Assembly (NCBI GenBank): GCA_023105745.1
Contig: JALGQZ010000011.1
Span: 26,952,112 to 27,016,111, forward strand
Origin: Austropuccinia psidii
Taxonomy: Eukaryota; Basidiomycota; Pucciniomycetes; Pucciniales; Sphaerophragmiaceae
Reading direction: 5' to 3'
DNA: 64,000 nt
Below are positions 24,191-37,800 of the stretch, in pieces. The position numbers and the translations under genes are program-made. Below the pieces are notes generated by a model that was given only the letters and a program-made list of their open reading frames with translations, made no database searches and was not told where the DNA came from. How positions within the stretch are numbered: the stretch's first letter is position 1; every line of letters begins with the position of its first letter.

Positions 24191-24512
24191 TGATGTCATT
24201 TGCTTATGTAATCAATTGAGTTTCCTGGAATCCTTATCTCCATGATTAGTAATCTTAGTTTAATTTCTGTTGATGATGTCCTTTATGATGTCATTGATTA
24301 TGTAATCAATTGAGTTTCCTGGGATCTTAATCTCCATGATTAGTAATCCTAATTTAATTCCTGTTTATGATGTCCTTTATGATGTCATTGATTATGTAAT
24401 CAATTGAGTTTCCTGGGATCCTTATCTCCATGATTAGTAATCTTAGTCTTAATTCCTGTTGATGATGTCATTGATTATGTAATCAATTGAAAGCCCTGGA
24501 ATTATTATCTCC
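24191..24512 (+). repeat. Tandem repeat of 94 bp units within D1
   Basis: ATCAATTGAG recurs at 24211, 24305 and 24399, and ATCAATTGA at 24482. That is two periods of 94 bp and one of 83 bp, the last missing a CCTTTATGATG segment. Each unit holds TGATGTCATTGATTATGTA and TCTCCATGATTAGTAATC. Confidence 0.85.
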
Positions 24513-25452
24513 ATGACCACTGTACTATAGGTTTCCTGTATTATCCTGTCTTTTTCTGTAACTAGGTGTCCTGTAGCTGTAACTGTAATACAGTATACCC
24601 TTGTGAAGCTTCTGTAATCTTGCTCTGAACCTTCTGTAATACTATTGTGATATCTCTACTGTCTAATCTCTTCTTCCTAGGCTATTTCCTTTCACATTTC
24701 AGACCATTTTACCATCTCTCCACACCCTAAATGTTGAATTTCTTTCTTCTAACATCACAATGACCATCTTATCATAATCATAAAATTATTACTAAGTTTT
24801 GAAATTTGCTTTAATCCCTTTTATAATGCTAGACTTCCTCAAAGGAGTCAGAGAATACAATACACCTGTACGTTTCTTGTTTCAATGATATCCTAAGCCT
24901 GAATTAAACACTTTTCCTAAATTTAACCCTCTAAATTTAATATTCATTTCCCTCTCAAAATTAATAGAAAGACTAATTTTCATCGAAATACCCAATTCTA
25001 CCTTTTTGATATATAAATGAACTTTTAATTAATATTTATGACCCCTATTATGCTACAACTCTGCCCTGAAATTTAATTCCATGCATCCTCATTATAACTA
25101 GGACCTTCTGTGCTGTAGTATATGTTTGTTGATTTTTACTACCCACAATATTTAAAGAAAATTGAAGTAAAATAAATTAAGAAATAAAATAATATAAAAA
25201 ATAATAATTGTTTTAGGTCAACCAATCCCTTGAAAGTTAATTCATCTGGGTGGTGCATTGGGGTGTCACATCATAGTTGTCAAGTTCATTTATTGACAAA
25301 AGGAATTTGTTGAGTTTTAATGGTGTTAGTCCTTCTTATAATTTATTTTGAAAAAAAATGAATACCTTAATATATTGGGAAAAGCCTAAGGAAAATTGAA
25401 AAATATTCCTGCTTAGTTTGTCCATTAATCCAAACTGGTACAGGTATACCAC

Positions 25453-27100
25453 AATACTTGTCATGAATTATTGAAGAAAACTAAAAAAATGTAGAGAAAA
25501 AATTCATTAAATTAATAAAAAATCAATAATACTTCAAGATTACCTTGAAAAAACTTGTAAATGTCATTTGATGTATTATTTGTGTATCTAAAGAATCAAT
25601 AGCTGATTTATAACAGTAATACAATAACTGATATTTTAATGCTAGTGGAAATAGTATAGTTCTTTGCTTTCACATCTTCATTATTACTTAATAAAGATAA
25701 AAAAACTTGAGGAGGATTTCAACTATTAGTTACTTGTTGGTATTAATGATAAGATGATTATGTCTGTAAAAAAGCAATAGTAGGCTTCTTATAAGTCCCC
25801 CAAGTCTCACAAAGGTTTGAAATGGAATAAATGGAAAAAAAAGTGAGTGGTAAACCAGCCACCTTGATTTTTTGAATTATTAAATCAATTTTAGTCAGTC
25901 ACATACAATTATCATAATTACTCAACTAAGTCATTTTAGGTGAGTACCAGCCCATTTATGCTGAATGAATAATTGAATGAAAGCTTTATATCCTATTTTC
26001 CTTCAAAATTAGCATTTTTTTCCAAAGCTACAGATGTTTTGGTAATTTCATCACAGGTTGTAATGTCTGTAAATTCTTTAATATTTAGTTTTTCACATGA
26101 ACTAATCAAAAATGGACTGTAGGTAAAATGTTTGATTTGAATAATGAAGTCATAATATTTTGGTTTTAGTTTTGATTTTCCCTTTCTCCATTGGTCCTGA
26201 AGCTTTAAGAAGTATGCATTAGGAATTGTATTTTGAATGAATTTTTGAATCGTTCCCTCATTTTTTAAGCAATATAGGCAAATAGCATAGAGATAGCTGG
26301 TTGAAAAGATTTAATCTCATGGATACTAGTCCCAAAAGGGTTGAAATTACTCTTTTTGCTTTTATTCATGGAAAATAATTAATAATGGACTTGGTTGAAG
26401 GAGTCAGAGCTTCTCATTACCTCCTTTTCACATCAAAACAGGAGCTTATTTGTGATTTTATCATGATTTAATGGAGCTTTAACTTGGTAAAAAGGTTCCA
26501 AAAAGGTTCTCATAGACTGATTGAGCCACCATCATCCATTTATTCAGGGTTTGGAGCTAGAAAAAACTCAGAGGCCTCAGAATTTGGGTACCCTGGCTCT
26601 CTTTGATGTCTCTTTCCCCCCTCAGCTATTTTCACATCAAAAACTATAATTCAGGCTTACAGACTGATATCCACTATTGGTGTACCAAAGCTGTATGTAA
26701 GAACACAGTAATTGTAGGTGCCAAAAACATACATAACACCATTCTTGGTGTATATTCACAGGGAATTTCTCACAATACCATTATTTTGGTGTTAAAATAC
26801 AAAAAAGAAAGAAAATTTCACAGTTCCTTCATGTGGTATTAATGATGAGGGATTCAATTATTTTCCATATTAACACCTCATAGAGTTAATTTAAGCTTAT
26901 TCACCTTGTGGAGCTACCCTAGATGAATTTTTGTGTAGAACCCAAACCTGGCCTTAAATCCTTGTATTTAATTACTCACAAAAACATCATTACCATTTTC
27001 CTATATTAAAAGAATGAATTTTGATAAATTCAAGATTTATGGGTTCTTTATACTCCAGAAGCTTCTACAATATCAGTTTTGGCCTATTTTGGTATATAAA
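25453..27100 (+). repeat. Repeat E1, right part
   Basis: It is the reverse complement of about 31630-33270. Matching landmarks include TTAGTTACTTGTTGGTA (25730), CAAGTCTCACAAAG (25805), GGGTACCCTGGCTCTCTTTGATGTC (26588) and GACTGATATCCACTAT (26662). The family has no recognised protein. An open frame at the GGTACCC end is shared with E2 but changes mainly at amino-acid-altering positions, so it is not treated as a gene. The right edge is unclear. Confidence 0.7.
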
Positions 27101-27636
27101 ATATACCTCAAGGTGCACATGTAAAGGAGGGACATTCAAACAGTTTATTGAAATTATTGATAGGAAAATGACACAAAAATTCTCAAAATTTCATCACTTG
27201 AGTAATGATTTCTTTTGAAATATTAAAATTTCTGATTGAATGAATCAAGATCTTCCATTATGATTGTAGTTCTTTATGAAGTTCTTGAAGTGGAACTCAT
27301 CCTTGCCAATATTTCAGACCTTATGGTTTGGTCATAATTTGTTTGTGGTAAATATTGGTTCAATAAGCTGAAGGTATAGAAGAAATGTCTGAATCTTTAG
27401 AGTAAGAATGATAAATATAAGTATCCTTTGAGGTAGAAAACTGGGTTCATTTGGCTCTCAATTTCTGGGAAATGGTACTTTTTGATTGAGGCTTCCTCCT
27501 ACTTTGGAATACTTTGAAATTATCTGAAATTTGGATGGGACACTTTTATTCTTTCTTTTCCCCAGGGGCTCTTTCTGTAGTTTTCTAGAACTCAAACAAA
27601 GCTTAATTATAATAAATTCCACATGCTCATGGGTTT
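27101..27636. other. AT-rich stretch, possibly the end of E1
   Basis: Weak resemblance to the E2 side (31440-31640 reversed) continues here, but I could not follow it with confidence. No gene was seen. It ends at the LTR-C copy starting 27637. Confidence 0.35.
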
Positions 27637-28497
27637 TGAAAGTCTTAAAGGTAGTTTCTCATACCCAAAACACCACAGATTAACATATAATTAATAAGTA
27701 AAGAATAAAGTTTTTTGTAATTTAAAAATAAGTTTTTCAATGAAAGAAAAATCAAAAATGCTAGTTTTACAGGAAAATACAAAACTTAAAGAAACTGTCA
27801 TAATTTCATTTTACTTGAAAAATTGAAGTGAAAATAAAATTCCAAAAAACATCTTGAAAATAAAAAAATCTTTAGAAAAAAAGCTAATATTATCTATTGT
27901 ATCTTTTTGTTTAAACAATGGATTCCCCATGAAAATTCAGGTTGGGTCACCTCTGTATGAACCCTATGTAACTCAGCTCTGAATAATTTTAAGTTAAGGA
28001 TTTAGTATTTTCTGTATTAAAATTTGATAATCCTTAAAATTAAAATCTGACTTGCACCACATTTGGTGTTATTAATCAATCTTTGTGTTAAAATTGAGGT
28101 GAGGTGTCTATGTTAGAAGCTATGAGGAATTGAAGTATTTTCAATTGAAATGTGAAAATTTCAATACGTATTACACCAGTTAGCTTAAGCCTAAAAATTA
28201 TAAATTAATAATTACAGTTGTGTACTGCAATTCTTTAAATTAAATTGAACATGCAAAATATTTAGTATAATAAATGTGAAGGAATTAAAGAAACATAAAT
28301 AGGAAATATTGAATTTTTTGAAAAATGAATCTTGCCTCCAAGGGTTCCAGAATACCCCAAATTCCTTGCTAAAGGAATGGGAGGCTGAAATCATTCAAAA
28401 GTTCATCTGATTTGGTCCAAATTTGAGTCACAGTGACAATGAGGTTTTGATACCAACCAGGGAAGTTTTAACTTGTTCCAAGAGGGTAAAACAGCTC
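27637..28497 (+). repeat. Truncated LTR-C copy
   Basis: It begins TGAAAGTCTTAAAGGTA.TTTCTCATACCCAAAACACCACA, a diverged form of the LTR-C start. It passes the shared CAATTGAAATGTGAAAATT and GAGTCACAGTGACAATGAGGTT blocks and stops matching after CAAGAGGGTAAAAC near 28497. Only the first half of the LTR is present, without its TATA box region. Confidence 0.65.
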
Positions 28498-31400
28498 AAT
28501 TCACTATCAAAAATGTCTTAATCAATTGCAAATAGCTTTTATATTTTTCCTGTTCCAAAATATTTTCAATTAGACTTCATTTCTTCTTTGATCTTTACTT
28601 AACACTTAATCTATTTCAATTTCCATCAAAAAATACCTGATCTCTGCTGTAATATGTCTGAATATGTTAGAATATAAAGCTTATTAAAACAACTTTTTAA
28701 TCTTCTTTTTTATATAATGAATCTTTTTTTTTGGAAGATAACTCTATAGCTTGGAGAAAGAATGGTTCAATCTGTTTCAATAGTTATAATCACCTTCCAA
28801 AATAGGAAAAATTTAATGATAAAAAATAAAAATACACAAATATTCACTTCTAATCTTTCAAAAAAAATCTAAAAATTAGGATCTCTGATTCAATTTCTTC
28901 TATTAAAGTTGATTCAAGACTGAAATACAAGAACTTTGGCCTCTAGCATTTCTTTTTTACCATTTTTACCCAGAGATATTGAAATGAAGGTTTTTTATTG
29001 AGCTAATTATGATATAAAATCGTTTATACAAGGAGTTTTAAGTCTCGATTAAATAAGAATTTTCTCAAACCATAAGAGCTGGGAAGGTAATTTTCCCACT
29101 TATAATAAAAGGCTGTTGATTTTCACAAAATATTTCCCAAAATGCTTTTAGGTGAGCTTTTTTTATCTTTTTATGACATGTAATGGTTAACTATAATTAT
29201 AGATATGGAATAGCTCAAATTTATCTATAGCTTTTCATTTCCCTTATGAATTAATTCCATTATATTCTTTTTTGAATTAATAACACTCAAGATAAATCAT
29301 TCTTTCAGAACCTGAAATTGAGTAAGTCAATATTTTTATTTAAACTTAAATAAAATTCAGTTTTCTCAAGATACCTTCAGGTTATCTTTTTTAATAACAC
29401 CAATTTGAAAGATGTTCACTAGAGCATTTATTCAGTCAAAATATGTATATAAATACTTAAAAAGGCTATTACATAATGAAAAAAAATTTAATCTTCTTAT
29501 TCTTTCTATTAAAAATGGTTAGAGTCAGTAATTTTGAATCTTCCCAAATTCAAAAATATACTTCATGGGTAATCGTCACTTATCAAAGAGTTAATATTTT
29601 GATTAAAGTAGATCTGGAGTTTAGTACCTTTGAGCTTTGAACAGCTTTATATTAGATGTTGGTTAAAATTATTAAAGATGATAGTTTTTTTGCTATTTAA
29701 AAACTCTCATTTTAAGATAGATCAGTGAATCAATTACTTGCCATTTTTACAAACTCTAAGAATAAGTCTTTGAAGTTCTTTACCAATAATTCAATGGCTA
29801 GAAGAAAATACCTCTCATATAGAATCAATAATCCCAATTATTTGGGTTTAATGAATATTGAATACCCCTATGAAATCATTTCAGTAGAAAACTATGGTAA
29901 AGCTCTTTTTGTGTGAAATATAAAAACAGAGTTCAATTATTATCAAGAAAATATACTTTTAGCTTTGTGGTTTATATTATTATTATTCTAAGAAGTCTTA
30001 TTATTATTTAATTCAAAGGGGACATGTTAAATTCACCCTGAGAAAAGGGGGCACACCTGACAGAAGGTGTTACCTTTGGAAAATAGCTTGGACCCAGCTT
30101 AGTCTGAGCTTGAGGCTATGAGCTGAACCAAGCCAGAGCTAGAATTTTGATATTTTGTGATATTCCAAGCCATTTAAAGCCACTGGACTATGATAAGACT
30201 TTTAAGATACTTTCTTATTTTTTCTTTCATTAAGTAAAATATATTTCCTTTAATTTTCATTCTACTTAAAATTTGAGATTTAAAAAATAATATTCAATAT
30301 TTTTTGGTAATACTCTTTAAAATCTAAACTAAATTGGGGCCTCAAGCTTGAAGCTATCCTTTGAATTGAGAACATAATTTGCTTTTTAAGCCCTCCATAC
30401 AACGAAACAATGTTTTCATAACATGCAATATTCTTATTATTATTACCTTCCAATCATATATAATTAAGAAAATGATCCTTCATATTTCTTAGATTAAAAA
30501 GGTTCTTATCAAAAGAGAGCTATCTTGGGTTATCCTCTTGACTGGATTCATATATATTCTCAGCTTCCCTTACGCTCTTACTTGATATTTTGATATTGAA
30601 AAAATAAAAAAACTAGACACAATTTTTATTTTTTAAACTCTTCATTGCTAATAGAAAAAATAAAATATTTTTATCATTATAACGAAATTTTGTTTTCCAA
30701 ATCCAAATTGTTTTAATTTTTTAGTTCTAGAAGTTGTATTGATCAGTGGTATCAATCTTATCACTTTTACACTGTATGATTTGTCATTTGTAATTTTAGA
30801 CTTTTTATATATATTTTTCTTTAATTTTAATATTCTTTATTTTCTTTGTGAATTTTCAAAATAAATTTGGGAATTTAAATTTTCTTCATATGATTTTTTG
30901 AAACCTACATATAGGTAATGTAAAGGGGTTTAGTGTAGATTGGTTGGCAATTGTCAAAATGTCTACAGTATCAGGAGCTATGTAAGTCCGGCTACTGTTA
31001 TTTTGACAAAGAGGTTAATCAAAAGAGTTTAATTAAACTTAATTTGATAAAAAAAATAAGAAATAATCCTCCTAATTAAACTGGGGAAGAATAAATTAAA
31101 TGATAGAAATAAGAATAATCTGCACAAAAGAAGAATTATCCACTCATTTTTATTTTATACAAATCAATATTGGATGAAAATGAAAAATTCCCAAATATAA
31201 TTATTTAACAGAAATATGTGAATAAATGATAAATTCAATTAAGAGAATATTCAACCCCTAAGCTTAGCATTGTTTTCATTAATATCACAAAGGTTTTTTC
31301 AAAGTTCATTTTAATTTCTTTTGAGTATGTTAAGTACAAAAAGACGCTTTTTTAATTGATCTTATTCATTTTTTTGAGCTTTTTGAAACACCTTCCCTCA

Positions 31401-31629
31401 AGAAAAATTCAAAGCTATTAGGGTGGAAAAACCAAAGGTGTTATGAGGGCTATGGAAAATAGTACTCTATATCTTCTCCACTCTTAATTCTTTAAGATTT
31501 AAATTTATCCTTCAACTAAATGAGAGCTCTATGAGAAATAGTACTCTATATACTACCCACTATTAAGTATTTAAGATTGAAATTTTTCCTTCAACTCAAG
31601 ATTTTAAGCTAAAATCATTTGGGTTTTAA
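28498..31629. other. AT-rich stretch without recognised genes
   Basis: No protein fragment or clear copy of the named repeats was recognised. A less AT-rich island at about 30020-30150 (TTCACCCTGAGAAAAGGGGG, GCTTGGACCCAGC) interrupts it but has no match I could find in the window. It is probably old transposon DNA. Confidence 0.4.
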
Positions 31630-33946
31630 GATATTTTGGCCAAATGTTACCTCATTGAGGTATTAGAAACCCATAGCTCATTCATATATTCATCATTTAT
31701 CAGCTTTCATTTGATAAAAGATTAATACCTTTTTATGAGTAATTAAATCCATGTATTTAAGTCCAGATTTGGATTATACACAAAAGTTCACCTAGGGTAG
31801 CTTTGTAGAGTTAACAAGCTTAAATTGACTCTGTGAGGTGGTAATATGGAAAATACTTCAACACCCTATCATCAATATCACATAACATAATTGTGAAAAG
31901 TTTTGTTTTTCTCAATTTCATGCCAAAATAATGGGAATCTGAGAAATCCAATATTTCATATACACTAAGAATAGTATTATGCATGTCTATGTCACTTATA
32001 ATTACATTATTCTTACATGCAGCTTTGGTACACCCATAGTGGATATCAGTCTTTAATACTGAATTACTATTTTTGATGTGAAAATAGCTAATGGGGACAA
32101 AAGACATCAAAGAGAGCCAGGGTACCCAACCTCTGAGGTCTTTTAGGCATGGGTAGCTTTAAAGCTTTGATTCATGGCTTATCATGGCCCAATTAGTATA
32201 CCAAACCTTTGGGGAGCTTTGGTACCAAGTCAAAGTCCCATTAAATCATAAGAAAATAACAGATAAGATGCTATTTTTGATGTGACAAGGAGGTTATGAG
32301 ATACTCTTACTCCTGTAACCATGTCAATTCTTCATGGCTTTCCATGTAAAACTTTAAATCAGTAGTTGAAATCCTATTTTTACTAGTATCCATTCATTTA
32401 CCTCATGGCAACCAGCTACAACTGTGCTATTTGCAATTCTACATAGAAATAAGGTAAAAAGCTCAAAAATTAATCAAAGTACAATTATTGATTAATCTTA
32501 CTAAATACTTAAGGACCAATAGAAAAATAGATAATCCATATATAACTGTCAAAAACAATTATTAATTCATAATTAAAATATAGAGTCTTACTTACATTGC
32601 ATTTTTGATGATTCCACTGAAATGCTGAATCTTCCAAAATTCACAGAAAATACAATATATGATGAAATTTCAAATAAAACTTATACATTTGATAAATTGA
32701 TGATTATTTTGAGTTAAAAGAATTGACCTTTTTTATTCCTTTTTTTGTAACCATAAATGGGTTGGTAGTCATGTGAAATGACTTAATGAAGTGATTATGA
32801 TAATGTTACACAACATCAAGTGATGTAATCAATTATCCAAGGAGTATTAATGGTTTCTCACTCTTTTTTTTGGTTTTCTCCATTTCACTCCTCTGTGAGA
32901 TTTTTTCACTTACAAGGGGCTTCCTCTTGCTGCTTTTTTCCAAATCATCTGATTCTTCAATCATATCTTTAGTACCAACAAGTAAGTATTAGTTAATTCT
33001 TTTCTTGAGTGTTATCAATATTTTATAATCAATGAAAATGACATGAAATAATACAAATAAGCTCTTACCAATATTCCTTAACTATAAGCTATAGTATTAC
33101 TTGTATAAATAAAATTTTCATCCTTTAAATCCACAAATATTCCATCAAATGACTCTACCAATTATTGTCAAGGCAGTTTTGGGACATTAGTGAGTGTTTT
33201 CTTTAATCCTTAAAGTTTTCTTCAAGAATGATAATTATAATTTTTCTTGAAAAAGATAATTATAAATCAAAATGACTTCATCTTATTTTAATAAAGAAGT
33301 TTTATCATTAATAATTCTTGTCATTCATTCTAGTAGACAATTACTGCTGAGTTTTATAATCACCAGTAGTGTATAACAAGTAAAAGAAATAACTCATTGA
33401 TCAAGTATTTATTTGTTTTTGTAATGAATTATTTTATCAAATTTCATTAGAACATTCATATTATTCTTGCTTAATAGTAAATTATCAAGAGCTTCATATA
33501 CACATCTTACAAATTTGGAATGTTTTTTAAACTAACTATATTTTAATTTGAAGTGATATTTTCATGTTTTCAGTCTTACTTTTAGCTCATATCAATATCT
33601 CTTCTTAAAACATACTGGCTTGAATTATACTTTAATTCCTTTTTGGAGAATTCAGGAAGAAAAATACTGCAAATAATTTTCCCAAATTATATTATAAAAT
33701 TATATAAATTAGCTTCAAATATATTTCAATTGCCAAGTGCTATATAAAGCCAATAGTAACAATTGAATTATTCTATTTTCATTATAGATACCAAAAATTA
33801 AGTTTAGATTCACAAAACTTTCAAGACATACACTGAATAAATTTTGAGAAAAAAACACAATAGAAGTACATTCTTGTTCCAGCTCTATTTTTGGAGGAAG
33901 ATTGGGGACTTGATTATTTCAAAAAGTGTTAGATAAATTCTATTAG
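31630..33946 (-). repeat. Repeat E2, inverted copy of E1
   Basis: Read on the minus strand it follows E1 block by block from about 33450 to 31630, including GGGTACCCTGGCTCTCTTTGATGTC at about 32105-32130. It lacks the D1 insertion at the equivalent point near 33210-33235, so it serves as the empty-site reference. It ends at, or continues behind, the D2 element at 33947. No protein was recognised. Confidence 0.65.
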
Positions 33947-35939
33947 TGTGGGAACTCCTCTTGTGTGGAATTAAAATGAGGCAGTTTCTAGAGGGGTGAA
34001 TCACAGGTAACTAGTTTTGAATTGCTAATAGCTCCCATAACCAAGGGTGGCAAGGGTGTATTGTCTGCCCCTCCTAGGATACTGAACAAAATCTTCCTTG
34101 GAGCTCACAAACCAAAAATAAAATTAGTAAGTGGCTTCACAACTGCAGAAGGCAAAATTCAGAAGTCTCAGATGAGACCTATTCAATATATAATGAGAAA
34201 TTTAATGTCAGTAATTTAGTTAATTTTGAGATTTTAATGAAATACTTTTCTGTATAATTTTTTCTTTTTTAGTAAAATTGGGGTGAGTGGTTTCTTCTTG
34301 GCAATAAATTTGGTAACATGGGCTATTTAAGGTGTTATGGAAAATTTTATGAGTTTTGATGAGGGTAATTTTGTTAAGGTAAAGTTATAATAGAGTGAAA
34401 TAATTCTGAAAGGTTTGTTATTTTTTTACAAGTGGTTAATAACAAGATAAAATTGTATTTGTTGAAATTAAAAGGTAAGATTCTTTGATATTGTATTTTT
34501 AAAGGGGTAAGTTAATTTTAAATCTTGGTAAAAGGTGTTAATTTTACTAGGTGAAATATTTTAATAGAGTAGTAAGCCTAATATTGGGTACTGGATAATT
34601 TTTTTTATTTGAATACAATGTCACTGATCTTAGCTACTGGGTAATCTTAAGCACTATAATTCCACTGAGCTTTGCTACTGGGTAATCTTAAACACTATAA
34701 TTCCACTGAGCTTAGCTACTGGGAGATTAAATTTACTATAGTATAGTGGACTACCTCCCAGGTGAGGGATGAATTATTCCTATGCTTCTACTGTGCAGGG
34801 GATATAATGTTCATGAGGTGAAAGAGCCTCTCTATTTATACCTTTTGGGAGCCCAGGGGGGCCTTCATGGGAGCTATCTTTTTCCACTTTAATTCCTCTT
34901 GATTCTATCATGTGAATTTATTTTGAGTAAGTCCCTTTATTTCATGGATCAGGTGATTTAAGGTTTGGTAATTATTTTTTCTCTGCACAGCCCCCATTGA
35001 GCACATGATTATCTTTTGGTGAGTTTATTATTACATGATATTCTTGGATTTTCCTTGTATGCATGAGGTGATTTCATTTTAGCTGCAAATTTTTCTTGTG
35101 AAAAGCCTTTTTTCTGTCATGTGATATGCTGTTGGTGGGTGCAGTATCACATCATGAACCTTTATTTCCTTTGCACATGTCATATTTTAGGCTTGGTGGA
35201 AGTGGCTGTTCAATTTATGCAGGTTTCATGGCTGTGTTTATTCTTGATGAACTTTGAAATGAGGTAAGTTGATAATCTCTTTCACTGGTGAATTTACTTT
35301 TGTGTATGAGATGATGTGATTTTTTTAGTTTGACGCATGCTGTGAATAGTCATGTGTTTGAGATTCAAATAAGAGTGTGTACTGAATGCCTCCTGTTGTA
35401 ACTAGTTTTTACTTGCATGAGGTGATAAGTGGTGTCAAGAATTTTGATTCTTTAGCAGGTTTTAAGTGGGTTTACTGTGGATATAAAAGGTGGTGATGCT
35501 TGTGGCTGTGCTGTAAATGGCAATCAGGAAATCCATGGAGTCAAACTTTGAATCATGTGAGCTTTCTATGTTGAGTTCAGGGTTGTTGTCTAATTCATGC
35601 AGGTGTCATTTTATTTCTGCATGAGTCTTGTGGCTATAGAGGGGTGTAAATCTGGGTGGAGTGTGTAATTTAAAGGGTGGTACCTTATTTGTTGTAACTA
35701 GTTTGCTACATGCAACTTAATTTTTTACATATGCATAATGAAATTGAATAATTTATTTAAACACATACACTTCCCTTTGGTGCCTGTGCCATTGAATTAT
35801 GAATTAACTCTAGTTTCTTGCTGTAAAACTGACATTTTGTTGTAAAGTTTGACTGTAAGTCTGCCTTTGGGTTGGATTTACTTCTGTTATGGGGTACTAT
35901 GAGCTTGAGCCTGGTGAAAAAAATGGTATGGAATACCAC
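33947..35939 (+). mobile_element. D2: 2.0 kb probable solo LTR related to D1
   Basis: It starts TGTGGGAACTCCTCTTGTGTGG, identical to D1, and ends GGAATACCAC(A), like D1. Flanks are ATTAG (33942-33946) and AGTAG (35940-35944), a 4 of 5 match. A promoter-like CTCTATTTATA occurs at about 34828, as in D1. The second half is rich in TG and ATGAGGTGAT-type runs. It is shorter than D1, partly because the tandem arrays are smaller. Confidence 0.65.
34622..34730 (+). repeat. Tandem repeat of about 41 bp units within D2
   Basis: Three units begin CACTGAGCTTAGCTACTGGG-like at 34622, 34663 and 34703, joined by TAATCTTAAGCACTATAATTC-like spacers. The same core word builds the longer array in D1, but with a different unit length. 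Confidence 0.8.
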
Positions 35940-36039
35940 AGTAGTTATTGAAAAATTATGGATCTGGTAGTTTTCTTGAATATCTAACCAATATTTACAT
36001 TTCATGAATATTTGTATCTATATATATGACCTCCTCACT

Positions 36040-37800
36040 TTTAAGGTGTGTATATGAAAATTTGATTGAAAATAAACTACTTTTCCAGTCCTCAACATCT
36101 TTATAAGGTAAAATTTAATAAAAAACAGTAAATCACAAGATTTTGGAGAGAAAAATGCAAAAAAGATTTTCTTTAACTTTTTAGTATAAAAAATAATACT
36201 ATAAAGATTTATTTTTTTAGCAACAATGAAAATTTATCCAAAAAATACTCTACAGGAGATATTTATGGCTAAAAAAGAAATTACTTCAAGAGAAATTTCA
36301 ATTAGAATTAATTGAGCAAAGAGCTTCAGGAAATTAATATGAGAACAGAGTCTCTAAATATAATATTTCAAGAGAAAGCACACCCCAAAGTGACCAGAGT
36401 GAATTTTGAAACAAAGTCACAAAGCTAAAAGTAATGGAAGATTCTTTGATTCACGTTTGGAATGGTTAGAGGGTAAGAATGAGTATAAGAGTTACAAACA
36501 ATCACTATAGTGGTTTTTTAACATGGTTAAAAGCTTTAAGATCATTCAAAATGGGTGGCTTTGGAATTTTATTGATTGTATTACCATTGTTTAAACTAAT
36601 TATAAAAGGAAATATTCTAACATGAAGAGAAAAGTGAGGTAAAGAAGACATTATTTTTTAGCCACCAATTCTATTACTCTAATGAATTGTGAGAAACACA
36701 CTGACACCAGAAATTCCAATTATGTTTTTTGGCCATTTTCCTCTTTTTTGGAGATTTTAGTCCCTTATACCAGACATTTCAATAGTAATAGTTGGTTTAT
36801 AGCTCTCAGAACACATCAGAATGTATGTAAGAGACATCAAGGCCAGTTAAAACTATTTTTATTAAGTTTGTTTCAACTTAAGGGTAGTTTTACCCTTTTG
36901 GAAACAGTTAAAGCTTCCCTTGTTGGTATAAGAACCTCATGATCAATTGTGTCACAGACCCTGTGAGTAAATTACAAGCCAAAAGTGATGAGCTTTTGCA
37001 TTAATCTTGTCATCTCACACCTTTCAGAAAGGAATTTAGGGAATTTTTGCACCCTTGGAGCAAATATTCCTTTTCCCCCCAAGAATTAATCTTTCCAATT
37101 CTATTTCTCTTTTATTCCTCATCATTTATTATAATTGTACTTAACAAATATAATTCAATTTGAAAATTACAGTACACTACTTTAATTATTGATTCTATGT
37201 ATTTAACTCCAAGTTCACTTATGTAATACACATGCACATTTTGACATTTCAATTGAAAATTCTTCAATTCTTCATAGCTTCTGAATTATACACCACAACT
37301 AAATTTTGAAACAACAATTCATTATCAAAACACCATCTAGTTTGAATCAAATTGAAGTTTTTGGAGATTTTCAGATTTTCATACAGAAAATACTAAACAC
37401 TTGATTTATGGTTATTTGGAGTTGAGTAACAGAATTTTCACCCAGAAGTGACCCTGCATAATTTTTTATGAGGAATCCAATGGTTAAATAATTTTCACAT
37501 TCTTATTTATTCAAAGAAAATTTATAATAGTTTCTATTAAATTTTTTTCAAAAAATATTATAAGTTCAATATTTTTGATAAAAATTTATTTTTAATTTAT
37601 TCTTTCATGTCAAAATATATTTCTATATTTTTTTAAATTTTAATGTAAATTAATTGTGAAATCTTCATTATCAATTTTTTTTTATATTCATCTTTAATTT
37701 TTATTTTTTATATCTAAAATTAAAATTTTAATACGTAATTATAAATTAATTGATTTTTTGTGGTCTTTTGAGGTATTTGAAAATACCTCTAAGGCTCACA
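36040..37800 (-). mobile_element. Solo LTR-C with perfect target duplication
   Basis: This 1761-bp copy lies antisense: on the plus strand it runs from TTTAAGGTGTGTATATG to CTCTAAGGCTCACA. It is flanked by TCACT at 36035-36039 and TCACT at 37801-37805. Its sequence follows the 53355-55172 copy throughout. Orientation is taken from the GY4 5' LTR, which is followed by a primer site. No internal region is attached, so it is a solo LTR. Confidence 0.85.

Larger units (their letters stand above)
22867..25452 (+). mobile_element. D1: 2.6 kb probable solo LTR inserted in repeat E1
   Basis: It starts TGTGGGAACTCCTCTTGTG and ends TATACCAC(A). Flanks are AATAC at 22862-22866 and AATAC at 25453-25457. 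If the terminal A belongs to the element, the duplication is ATAC. E1 sequence continues across the insertion exactly as the undisturbed E2 copy predicts, so the borders are independently supported. D2 (33947-35939) has the same start and a matching end. A TATTTATA box with CT-rich flank occurs at about 24012. There is no coding region. TG...CA-type ends, a short target duplication and a promoter-like box suggest an LTR, but no partner with an internal region is in view. Confidence 0.7.

Noticed and set aside
24191..24512. CRISPR-like regularly spaced repeat
   Set aside because: The unit is a continuous 94-bp tandem repeat without unique spacers, in a eukaryotic LTR-like element with no cas genes.
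26603..32110. A conserved small protein in both E copies (26603-26842 plus, 31820-32110 minus)
   Set aside because: The two frames align from their starts over about 50 codons, but by eye roughly 16 of the codon differences change the amino acid and only about 4 are silent, and the ends differ. This is what drifting non-coding DNA gives.
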